NCBI RefSeq assembly: GCF_014360585.1
Contig: NZ_JACIXG010000013.1
Coordinates: 1-64,000 of the forward strand
DNA length: 64,000 nucleotides
DNA from: Nocardioides sp.
GTDB taxonomy: Bacteria; Actinomycetota; Actinomycetes; Propionibacteriales; Nocardioidaceae
Direction of reading: 5' to 3'
Every line of letters begins with the position of its first letter. Position 1 is the first letter of the stretch. Below are positions 43,956-50,376 of this stretch, one piece after another. The position numbers and the translations under genes were made by a program. The notes beneath the pieces were generated by a model, which ran no database searches, was not told the origin of the DNA, and saw nothing but the letters and a program-made list of their open reading frames with translations.

Positions 43956-45083
43956 TCACTTCGACGGCTGGGTCGAAGCAGGAGCCATCCGGCCGCGGAG
44001 CCAGAGTGAGACGTAGACGAGGGCCACGAGGACCGGGACCTCGATCAGGGGGCCGACCACGCCTGCCAGTGCTTCGCCGGAGGTCACGCCGAAGACGCCG
44101 ATCGCCACCGCGATGGCCAGCTCGAAGTTGTTGCCCGCCGCGGTGAACGCGAGGGTGGCCGTCTTCTCGTATCCCAGCCCGATCCCGGCGCCCAGGGCGA
44201 AGCTGCCGCCGAACATGAGGAAGAAGTACGCCAGCAGCGGGAGCGCGATCCTGACGACGTCCAGCGGCTGCGAGGTGATGGTGTGTCCCTGCAGCGCGAA
44301 CAGCATCACGATGGTGAAGAGCAGGCCGTAGAGCGCGACCGGGCCGATCTTCGGCAGGAACTTCGACTCGTACGCCTCCTGGCCCATCTTCCGCTCACCG
44401 AACGTTCGGGTGAGGAAGCCGGCCAGCAGCGGGATCCCGAGGAAGACGAGGACCGAGACGACGATCGTCCAGAACGAGAAGTCGGCGTCGACCTGCTCCA
44501 GCCCCAGCCAACCGGGCAGCACCTGCAGGTAGAACCAGCCGAGCACGCCGAAGGCCAGGATCTGGAAGACGGAGTTGATCGCGACCAGCACGGCGCCGGC
44601 CTCGCGGTCGCCGCAGGAGAGGTCGTTCCAGATCAGCACCATCGCGATGCACCTGGCCAGTCCGACGATGATCAGTCCGGTCCGGTATTCCGGCAGGTCG
44701 GGCAGCAGCAGCCAGGCCAGCGCGAACATCAGGGCCGGCCCGACGAGCCAGTTGAGGACGAGCGAGGAGATCAGCAGCTTGCGGTCGCCGGTGACCCGGT
44801 CGAGCTGTCGGTAGCGCACCTTGGCCAGCACCGGATACATCATCAGCAGCAGGCCGATCGCGATCGGCAGGCTGACCGAGCCGATCTTGATCGCGTCCAG
44901 CGCCCGGTCCAGGCCAGGGATCGCTCGGCCCAGCCCGATCCCCAGCGCCATCGCTGCCAGGATCCAGACCGGCAGGAACCGGTCGAGGACCGACATCTGC
45001 TGGAGGACGGGCGCTTGGTCCTTGTCGGACGCAGCGGCGTCGGCAGTGTTGGTCACCAGGAGCTCCTCGGTTTCGTCGGCCAT
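43956..45083 (-). CDS. acr3: Arsenite efflux permease Acr3
   Basis: 375 residues, ten membrane helices, BASS-fold Acr3 family. Exports As(III) (and Sb(III)) with proton motive force. The conserved Cys in ARCIAMVLIWNDL and the Glu/Asn segment AAGNNFELAIAVAIG are present. An unusual 30-residue acidic N-terminal extension precedes SVLDRFLPVW. ATG 45083 is divergent from the ArsR-phosphatase fusion, with 48 bases holding a clear operator. Confidence 0.94.
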   Translation of the reverse strand: MADETEELLVTNTADAAASDKDQAPVLQQMSVLDRFLPVWILAAMALGIGLGRAIPGLDRALDAIKIGSVSLPIAIGLLLMMYPVLAKVRYRQLDRVTGDRKLLISSLVLNWLVGPALMFALAWLLLPDLPEYRTGLIIVGLARCIAMVLIWNDLSCGDREAGAVLVAINSVFQILAFGVLGWFYLQVLPGWLGLEQVDADFSFWTIVVSVLVFLGIPLLAGFLTRTFGERKMGQEAYESKFLPKIGPVALYGLLFTIVMLFALQGHTITSQPLDVVRIALPLLAYFFLMFGGSFALGAGIGLGYEKTATLAFTAAGNNFELAIAVAIGVFGVTSGEALAGVVGPLIEVPVLVALVYVSLWLRGRMAPASTQPSK

Positions 45084-45095
45084 CTCGGGAACATC

Positions 45096-45127
45096 TTGAC
45101 TGCGGAAGATTGCTCAGTCAATATTGA
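45096..45127. promoter_or_regulatory. ArsR-type operator between acr3 and the arsR-arsC fusion
   Basis: TTGACTG (45096-45102) and CAGTCAA (45115-45121) are perfect inverted arms. They overlap a second palindrome, TCAATATTGA (45118-45127), just before the ATG at 45132. The AT-rich patch is typical of ArsR operators and lies between both divergent starts. Confidence 0.7.
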
Positions 45128-45131
45128 GTCA

Positions 45132-45803
45132 ATGGAGGTTGAGAGAAGTTCGGAGCTGGAGCGCCGCGCCAAGATCCATGCGGCGCTCGGTGATCCGATG
45201 CGGCTTCGGATCGTCGACAGCCTCCAGACGAGTGATGCCTCCCCCACAGAGCTCGCCGGGATGCTGAATGTCCCGTCGAACTTGTTTGCTCACCACGTCC
45301 AGGCGCTGGTGAGCGCAGGCGTCGTGTCCCGCCACCAGTCCGAGGGCGACGGGAGACGCACGTACCTGCACCTCGAGCAGGACATGCTCGACAGCCTGGG
45401 CACCGCGTCCCCCGTGGCGGTGCCCAGGCGTGTCCTGTTCGTGTGCACCGGCAACTCGGCGCGATCCCACCTGGCCGCGGCGCTGTGGCGCCAGGTCAGC
45501 ACGATCCCTGCCGACTCCGCAGGCACTCACCCCGCCGAGCACATCAATCCTGGGGCGGTCGCTGTCGCCTCTCGCCGCGACCTCGAGCTTCCGATCGTCG
45601 AGCCCCGTCATCTCGATGACGTGCTCGACCCGGACGACCTGGTGGTCACCGTGTGCGACCGCGCCCACGAGACGCCGAAGGTCCGCGGCGAGCTGCACTG
45701 GTCGATCCCTGACCCGGTGGGCAACGGCCCCGAGGCGTTCGACGCCGCCTATCTCGAGCTCGAGCACCGGATCAGGTCGCTCGCCTCCCGTTTCGATTCC
45801 TGA
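45132..45803 (+). CDS. ArsR-type repressor fused to a LMW-phosphatase/arsenate reductase domain
   Basis: 223 residues. Residues 1-90 form an ArsR/SmtB winged helix (ALGDPMRLRIVDSL, ELAGMLNVPSNLFAHHVQALVSAGVV). Residues 98-223 form a low-molecular-weight phosphatase fold with a full CX5R loop (CTGNSARS), and VCDRAHE further on. ArsC of this fold reduces arsenate to arsenite. No obvious As-binding Cys pair is in the HTH part, so sensing could pass through the reductase domain. ATG 45132 is the start; a separate arsC follows 30 bases later. Confidence 0.85.
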   Translation: MEVERSSELERRAKIHAALGDPMRLRIVDSLQTSDASPTELAGMLNVPSNLFAHHVQALVSAGVVSRHQSEGDGRRTYLHLEQDMLDSLGTASPVAVPRRVLFVCTGNSARSHLAAALWRQVSTIPADSAGTHPAEHINPGAVAVASRRDLELPIVEPRHLDDVLDPDDLVVTVCDRAHETPKVRGELHWSIPDPVGNGPEAFDAAYLELEHRIRSLASRFDS

Positions 45804-45833
45804 CCCCTCACACCCCACCAGGAGAACCACTCG

Positions 45834-46268
45834 ATGAGCACCGACGACTCCGCGACCGACAGCAAGCCGGCCGTTCTGTTTCTCTGTGTCGAGAATGCCG
45901 GCCGCTCGCAGATGGCGCTCGGCTTCTTCACGCACTACGCCGGGGAGAAGGCGATCGGCTGGTCCGGGGGCTCCGCGCCGGCCGCCGCCATCAACCCGGT
46001 CGCGGTCGAGGCCATGGCCGAGCTCGGGATCGACATCTCCGGAGAGTTCCCCAAGCCCTGGACCGACGAGGTCGTCCGGAGCGCGGACGCGGTCATCACC
46101 ATGGGCTGCGGTGACGCCTGCCCGTTCTATCCCGGAAAGCGCTACGAGGACTGGAAGGTCACCGACCCGAAGGGCGGGGGCATCGAGCACGTACGCGGCA
46201 TCCGCGACGAGATCGAGCAGCGAGTGCTCGGCCTGCTCGACGAGCTCGGTGTGCCCCCGCAGCGCTAG
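45834..46268 (+). CDS. arsC: Arsenate reductase ArsC (LMW-phosphatase fold)
   Basis: 144 residues with the P-loop CVENAGRSQMA (CX5R) and a second Cys pair, MGCGDACP. Reduces arsenate to arsenite for export by Acr3. With mycoredoxin present in the genome, mycothiol is a likely electron donor; a thioredoxin-linked route through the CGDAC pair is the alternative. Other family features: VTDPKGGGIEHVRGIRDEI. It has an AGGAGAACC ribosome site and lies 30 bases after the fusion gene, in one operon. Confidence 0.93.
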   Translation: MSTDDSATDSKPAVLFLCVENAGRSQMALGFFTHYAGEKAIGWSGGSAPAAAINPVAVEAMAELGIDISGEFPKPWTDEVVRSADAVITMGCGDACPFYPGKRYEDWKVTDPKGGGIEHVRGIRDEIEQRVLGLLDELGVPPQR

Positions 46269-46298
46269 TGGTGTGTCCTTCCGGGACGCGCCACTAGA

Positions 46299-47621
46299 TC
46301 ACGAGAGCGTGATCGGCGCCCTGCTGATCGTGACCAGCTCCTCGCTCGGCGCAGGGGTCCCGCAGCAGCCGCCGCTGCTGGCGCTGTCGGGGTCGTCGAA
46401 GACCCCGGCGCCGCCGCAGACCCCGGTGTCCGGGAGCTCCAGCTCCACCCGGGCCGCCGCGTCGTGGTCGCCGGCGAGCTCGGCCACCACGCTGCGTACC
46501 TGCTCGTAGCCGGTCATCGCCAGGAACGTCGGCGCGCGGCCGTAGGACTTCATGCCGACCAGGTAGAGGTCGGGCTCGGGCTGGGCGAGGTCCTTGGCGC
46601 CGGTGGCGCTCACCGAGCCGCAGGAGTGGAGGTTGGGGTCGATCTGGACCGCGATGTTTCGCGGCGCCTCCAGCGTCGGGTCGAGGTCGAGACGCATCTC
46701 GCTGAGGAAGCTCGTGTCCGGCCGGTATCCGGTCAGTACGACGACCTGGTCGGCCTCGATCTGGCGGCCGTCCTCGGCGATGAGGGTGGCTCCGTCGACC
46801 CGCTCCGTGCGGAAACCGGTCACCATCTCGACGGTGCCGTCCTGGACCGCCTTTCGGGCGCGTACGCCGAGGGCGCCCCGCTCCGGGAGCTCGTCGGCCT
46901 CGCCGCCGCCGAAGGTGTTCGTCGAGACCGCGCGGCGGATCGCCCAGGTGATCTTCGTTCCCGGGTGGTCCTTGGCGATGGCGGTGAGCTCGTTGACGGC
47001 GTTGAAGGCGGAGTCGCCCGCGCCGATCACGAGCGTGTGGCGGCCTGCGTACGCCTCGGGGTGAGCGCGGTCCGGCACGGCGTAGCCGAGCACGCCTGCA
47101 GCGTGCGCCGCGCGCTCGCCGAGGGCCGGGAGCCCGTCGGCGCCGGCCGGGTTGGGCCTGCGCCAGGTGCCGGAGGCGTCGATGACGGCTCGCGCCTCGA
47201 GGCGCTCCTCGGAGCCGTCCGGACCGGTCACATGGAGGACGAAGGGCTGCTCGGCGCGGTCGGCGTCGACCAGACGATCGCGGCCCTTGCGGGAGACGCC
47301 GGTGACCGTGGCGCTGTAGCGGATGTGCTCGCCGAGGGCGTCGGCGAGCGGGACGAGGTAGCGCTCACGCCACTGCGCGCCGGTGGGGTAGCCCTGAGTC
47401 TGGGCGTCCCAGCCGGTCGGCGCGAGCAGCCGGGCGGCGGCCTTGTCGACGAGCTCGGGCCAGGCCGAGAAGAGGCGTACGTGGCCCCACTCGGCGACGG
47501 CTGCAGCCGGCTCCGATCCTTGCTCGAGCACGAGCGGGGTGAGGCCACGCTCGAGAAGATGGGCTGCGGCCGCGAGGCCCTGGGGTCCGGCGCCGATGAC
47601 GGCGACAGGTAGGTCGGTCAT
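46299..47621 (-). CDS. FAD-dependent monooxygenase-like protein of the ars cluster (ArsO-type)
   Basis: 440 residues. The FAD site is VAVIGAGPQGLAAAAHLLE, and a second dinucleotide site is GRHTLVIGAGDSAFNAVNEL. A further contact is VLTGYRPDTSFLSE. The C-terminal 50 residues are unusual: they end with CGGAG and GGCCG cysteine motifs that could bind arsenic or another soft metal. Similar flavoproteins accompany arsenic genes in actinobacteria. ATG 47621 has GAGGAG six bases upstream. It is divergent from the second arsR across a 13-bp inverted-repeat operator. Confidence 0.82.
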   Translation of the reverse strand: MTDLPVAVIGAGPQGLAAAAHLLERGLTPLVLEQGSEPAAAVAEWGHVRLFSAWPELVDKAAARLLAPTGWDAQTQGYPTGAQWRERYLVPLADALGEHIRYSATVTGVSRKGRDRLVDADRAEQPFVLHVTGPDGSEERLEARAVIDASGTWRRPNPAGADGLPALGERAAHAAGVLGYAVPDRAHPEAYAGRHTLVIGAGDSAFNAVNELTAIAKDHPGTKITWAIRRAVSTNTFGGGEADELPERGALGVRARKAVQDGTVEMVTGFRTERVDGATLIAEDGRQIEADQVVVLTGYRPDTSFLSEMRLDLDPTLEAPRNIAVQIDPNLHSCGSVSATGAKDLAQPEPDLYLVGMKSYGRAPTFLAMTGYEQVRSVVAELAGDHDAAARVELELPDTGVCGGAGVFDDPDSASSGGCCGTPAPSEELVTISRAPITLS

Positions 47622-47637
47622 GATGCTCCTCAGATTC

Positions 47638-47684
47638 ACGAACGTCGATATGTTGCCGACCCTAGATCACGTATCGACGTTCGT
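47638..47684. promoter_or_regulatory. 13-bp perfect inverted repeat, ArsR operator
   Basis: ACGAACGTCGATA (47638-47650) and TATCGACGTTCGT (47672-47684) are exact inverted copies with a 21-base spacer. They sit between the flavoprotein start (47621) and arsR (47711) and overlap the -35 region of the latter. Confidence 0.75.
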
Positions 47685-47697
47685 CAATGTTGTTGGG

Positions 47698-47710
47698 TAG
47701 ACTGTCCGCT
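47698..47710 (+). promoter_or_regulatory. Probable leaderless promoter of arsR
   Basis: TAGACT (47698-47703) stands seven bases before ATG 47711, again the leaderless spacing; no ribosome site is seen. Confidence 0.5.
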
Positions 47711-48061
47711 ATGACCGCTCTCCCTGTGCTCCCGTCCGCCGCCGTCGCGTGCTGCTCACCGATGACCGCAGGCGTCCTCGAGGACGACCAGGCCGAGGCG
47801 CTGGCGCGGATGTTCAAGGCGCTCGGCGACCCTCACCGGGTCAAGCTGCTCTCGATCATCGCGGCCGCTGATGACAAGGAGGCGTGCGTCTGCGACCTCA
47901 CCGAGCCGGTCGGGCTGTCCCAGCCGACGGTCTCCCATCACATGAAGCTGCTGGTCGAGGCCGGGCTGGTCACCCGTGAGCAGCGCGGCCGCTGGGCCTA
48001 CTTCTCCATCGTCCCCGGCATCCTCGACTCGCTCGCGGCCACCTTGGCCTCCCGCTCCTAG
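47711..48061 (+). CDS. arsR: ArsR-family arsenic-responsive repressor
   Basis: 116 residues, winged helix (ALGDPHRVKLLSII, then LTEPVGLSQPTVSHHMKLLVEAGLV). Metal ligands are visible: C14-C15 near the N-terminus and C59/C61 in EACVCDL. The Corynebacterium glutamicum ArsR site uses a similar CC pair plus one Cys at the start of the HTH, so As(III) binding between subunits is likely. Controls itself and the divergent flavoprotein through the 13-bp inverted repeat. Confidence 0.92.
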   Translation: MTALPVLPSAAVACCSPMTAGVLEDDQAEALARMFKALGDPHRVKLLSIIAAADDKEACVCDLTEPVGLSQPTVSHHMKLLVEAGLVTREQRGRWAYFSIVPGILDSLAATLASRS

Positions 48062-48143
48062 GCTCCGAGATCCTGGGCGGATCCTCCCGGTGCTCTCGCG
48101 CCTGGTAAGCATGGGGTGGCAGCCGGACCAGAAGGGCACGACC

Positions 48144-48479
48144 GTGAACGAGCAACCGCGACGACCGCGACACCTGATGGACCCGGACAACCCGATCCGG
48201 CCTGTCAATGACAAGTCGCTCACGAACGTGCAGCAGTGGGTCGCGTCCGTGCTCGCCGTCTTCACCGTCGCCCACCTGGTGGTCGGCCTGGTCATCGCGG
48301 CCGTGGCGATCGACCCGGTCTACCAGGCCTCACGGATCGGGCTGTGCGTCATCGCAGCGGCCTTCGGAGTGCTGGGCCTGGCCGGCGGCTTCCTCATCCA
48401 CCGCCGCAGCCCGTTCACGCCGTGGCTGCTCCTCGGGATCGTGCCCTCTGTCGTCGGCCTCTGGTTCGTGCTGCGCTGA
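48144..48479 (+). CDS. Small membrane protein
   Basis: 111 residues from GTG 48144 (AAGGG seven to eight bases upstream); an ATG at 48111 would add 11 residues. The N-terminus is hydrophilic (PRRPRHLMDPDNPIRP). Three membrane helices follow (VASVLAVFTVAHLVVGLVIAAV, LCVIAAAFGVLGLAGGFLI, WLLLGIVPSVVGLWFVL). Function unknown. It lies between arsR and a convergent LysR gene. Confidence 0.7.
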   Translation: MNEQPRRPRHLMDPDNPIRPVNDKSLTNVQQWVASVLAVFTVAHLVVGLVIAAVAIDPVYQASRIGLCVIAAAFGVLGLAGGFLIHRRSPFTPWLLLGIVPSVVGLWFVLR

Positions 48480-48495
48480 GGCTGAGCCGACTCGG

Positions 48496-49392
48496 CTAGT
48501 TGTTGCTGAGGTCGGCCAGGATGGTGAGCGCGCGGGCGAGCAGCGGGCTCTCGTCGCCGGCGCGAGTGGCGGCGACGAGCTCGACGCCCGGAGTGCCGGT
48601 TAGGGGGACGTAGACGACCCCGGGGACGGCGAGGGCCGCGGTGGGCTCGGGCACGATGGCGACCCCGAGGCCGGCGGCCACGAAGGTGACCAGGGTGGAG
48701 GTCTCGGCGACCTCGTGAGCGATGTGGGTGTGGATCCCGGCGGAGTCGAAGAGGTCCTGGATCATCGCGTTCATCGCCGAGCGACCGCTGCCGGCGTGGA
48801 TGACCAGGTCTTCGCCGTCGAGGTCGGCGATGCGTACGCGACGACGGCCGGCGAACCGGTGGTCCTTCGGCATCGCCACCAACAGGTTCTCCTGGCGCAG
48901 GTGGGTGATCGAGAGGCCGGGGCCCCCGGAGCCACCCGTGGGCAGGGGCCGGAGGAGGCCGAGGTCGAGGGTTCCATCGGCGAGCGCCGCGGCTTGGTCC
49001 GGCGAGAGCATCTCGCCCCGGAACCCGAACTCGACCTCCGGCAGCTCGGCACGCAGGGTGCGGGCGAGGGCCGGAAGCAGCGAGTACGTCGCCGACCCGA
49101 CGCAGCCGATCAGCAGACGCCCGCGCCGACCCGAGGCGATGCTGGCCGCCTCGTGGGCGGCGGCGTCCACGGCGCCGAGGATCTCCCGCGCCCGCTCCAG
49201 GTACGCCGCCCCTGCCGGGGTCAGGTCGACCCGTCGCGTCGTCCGGGTGAGCAGGGTCAGCCCGAGTTCGGCCTCGAGCTGGCGGATCTGCTGCGACAAC
49301 GGTGGCTGCGCCATGTGGAGCCGCTCGGCCGCCCGGCCGAAGTGGCGCTCCTCGGCGACCGCGACGAAGTAGCGAAGATGGCGCAGCTCCAT
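48496..49392 (-). CDS. LysR-family transcriptional regulator
   Basis: 298 residues. N-terminal winged helix (MELRHLRYFVAVAEERHFGRAAERLHMAQPPLSQQIRQLE) and a periplasmic-binding-like effector domain. The target is not obvious, because LysR targets are usually divergent and here the upstream YceI gene is co-directional. The promoter lies in the 159-base gap with the tandem repeats. Confidence 0.92.
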   Translation of the reverse strand: MELRHLRYFVAVAEERHFGRAAERLHMAQPPLSQQIRQLEAELGLTLLTRTTRRVDLTPAGAAYLERAREILGAVDAAAHEAASIASGRRGRLLIGCVGSATYSLLPALARTLRAELPEVEFGFRGEMLSPDQAAALADGTLDLGLLRPLPTGGSGGPGLSITHLRQENLLVAMPKDHRFAGRRRVRIADLDGEDLVIHAGSGRSAMNAMIQDLFDSAGIHTHIAHEVAETSTLVTFVAAGLGVAIVPEPTAALAVPGVVYVPLTGTPGVELVAATRAGDESPLLARALTILADLSNN

Positions 49393-49455
49393 GCATTCAT
49401 ATTCGCAGAGTCTCAGTCTGCCGGCGGTAATAAGAATGCCGAGGCGTCACTCCCG

Positions 49456-49491
49456 TCGGCCGAGATGGCACGCAGCTGCCAACTCGGCCGA
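49456..49491. terminator. Terminator hairpin downstream of the YceI gene
   Basis: TCGGCCGAG (49456-49464) pairs with CTCGGCCGA (49483-49491), and inner TGGCA/TGCCA strengthens the stem. The right arm overlaps the first copy of the 21-bp tandem repeat. Confidence 0.6.
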
Positions 49492-49546
49492 CGCAACTGA
49501 CGTCTCGGCCGACGCGGCTGACGTCTCGGCCGACGCGGCTGACGCC
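49484..49546. repeat. Three tandem 21-bp repeats
   Basis: Copies at 49484-49504, 49505-49525 and 49526-49546 of TCGGCCGACGCGGCTGACGTC, with two changes in copy 1 (CAACTG for CGGCTG) and one in copy 3. Each contains the palindrome CGGCCG. They lie between the YceI stop (49552) and the LysR start (49392). Confidence 0.85.
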
Positions 49547-49551
49547 TCGGC

Positions 49552-50370
49552 TCAGGTGGGGAGCGTCTCGCCCTGGACGGCCTGGATGTCCAGCTCCACC
49601 TTGAGGGTCGTGCCGATGGCCGCGATACCGGTGGCGACGGCCTGGTTGTAGCTCATCGCGAAGTCGTCGCGCCGCAGCTGAGCGGTCGCGCGGAAGGCGG
49701 CCCGGGTGCCGCCCCAGGCGTCCGGACCGGTGCCGAGGTAGGCGACGTCGAGGTCGACCGTGCGGGTCTGGCCGTGCATCGAGAGGTCTCCGTGGACGGT
49801 CCAGCGGTCCGGTCCGGCCGGGGTGAGGCCGGTGGAGCGGTAGACGATCTCGGGAAACGCCTCGACGTCGAGGAAGTCGCCGCTGCGAAGATGCTCGTCG
49901 CGCATCCGGTTGCCGGTGTCGATCGAGGCGGCCCGGATGACCGCCTCGACGCGTGACTTCTCCAGATGGTCCGGGGCGATCTCGACGACCCCGCTGAAGT
50001 CGGTGAACCGGCCGCGCACGCTGGAGATGCCCAGGTGCTGTGCGACCGCGCCGACGGTGGAGTGGGCGGGGTCGATCGTCCACGGTCCCGGGGCCGGGAG
50101 CGAGGTGTCTCCCTGGCGGGACAGCGTGATCGTGCCGAGCGCGGCCGTTCCCGAGGCGGTGACGATCGCCGTCGCCGCGGTGGGGGACCACCCGAGCGCG
50201 GCGACGATCGCGACGTACGGCCCGGGGGCGAGGACGGTGCCGTCGGTCACGACACCGTCCTCGCCGGCCTCGGCCCGCAGCACCTGACCGCCGGCCGTGT
50301 CGGTGAGAGTGACGACCGCGTGCGCCACGGCCCAGCCGTCGCGGGTGCGGATCTGTGCGGTCAGTGCCAT
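49552..50370 (-). CDS. YceI-family lipid-binding protein with N-terminal carboxypeptidase-regulatory-like domain
   Basis: 272 residues without a signal peptide. Residues 1-85 form a beta-sandwich like the CarboxypepD_reg repeats of the adjacent transporter. Residues ~95-270 form a YceI lipocalin-like barrel (WTIDPAHSTVGAVAQHLGI...VRGRFTDFSGVVEI...IDTGNRMRDEHLRSGDFLDVEAFP). YceI proteins bind isoprenoids and other amphiphiles. It begins six bases after the stop of the MFS gene. A shared ancestry of the beta domain with the transporter tail is suggested by similar sequence and position. Confidence 0.82.
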   Translation of the reverse strand: MALTAQIRTRDGWAVAHAVVTLTDTAGGQVLRAEAGEDGVVTDGTVLAPGPYVAIVAALGWSPTAATAIVTASGTAALGTITLSRQGDTSLPAPGPWTIDPAHSTVGAVAQHLGISSVRGRFTDFSGVVEIAPDHLEKSRVEAVIRAASIDTGNRMRDEHLRSGDFLDVEAFPEIVYRSTGLTPAGPDRWTVHGDLSMHGQTRTVDLDVAYLGTGPDAWGGTRAAFRATAQLRRDDFAMSYNQAVATGIAAIGTTLKVELDIQAVQGETLPT

Positions 50371-50376
50371 CGCGGA

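Noticed and set aside
49484..49546. CRISPR-like array
   Set aside because: Only three 21-bp units with no spacers between them and no cas genes; this is a simple tandem repeat.
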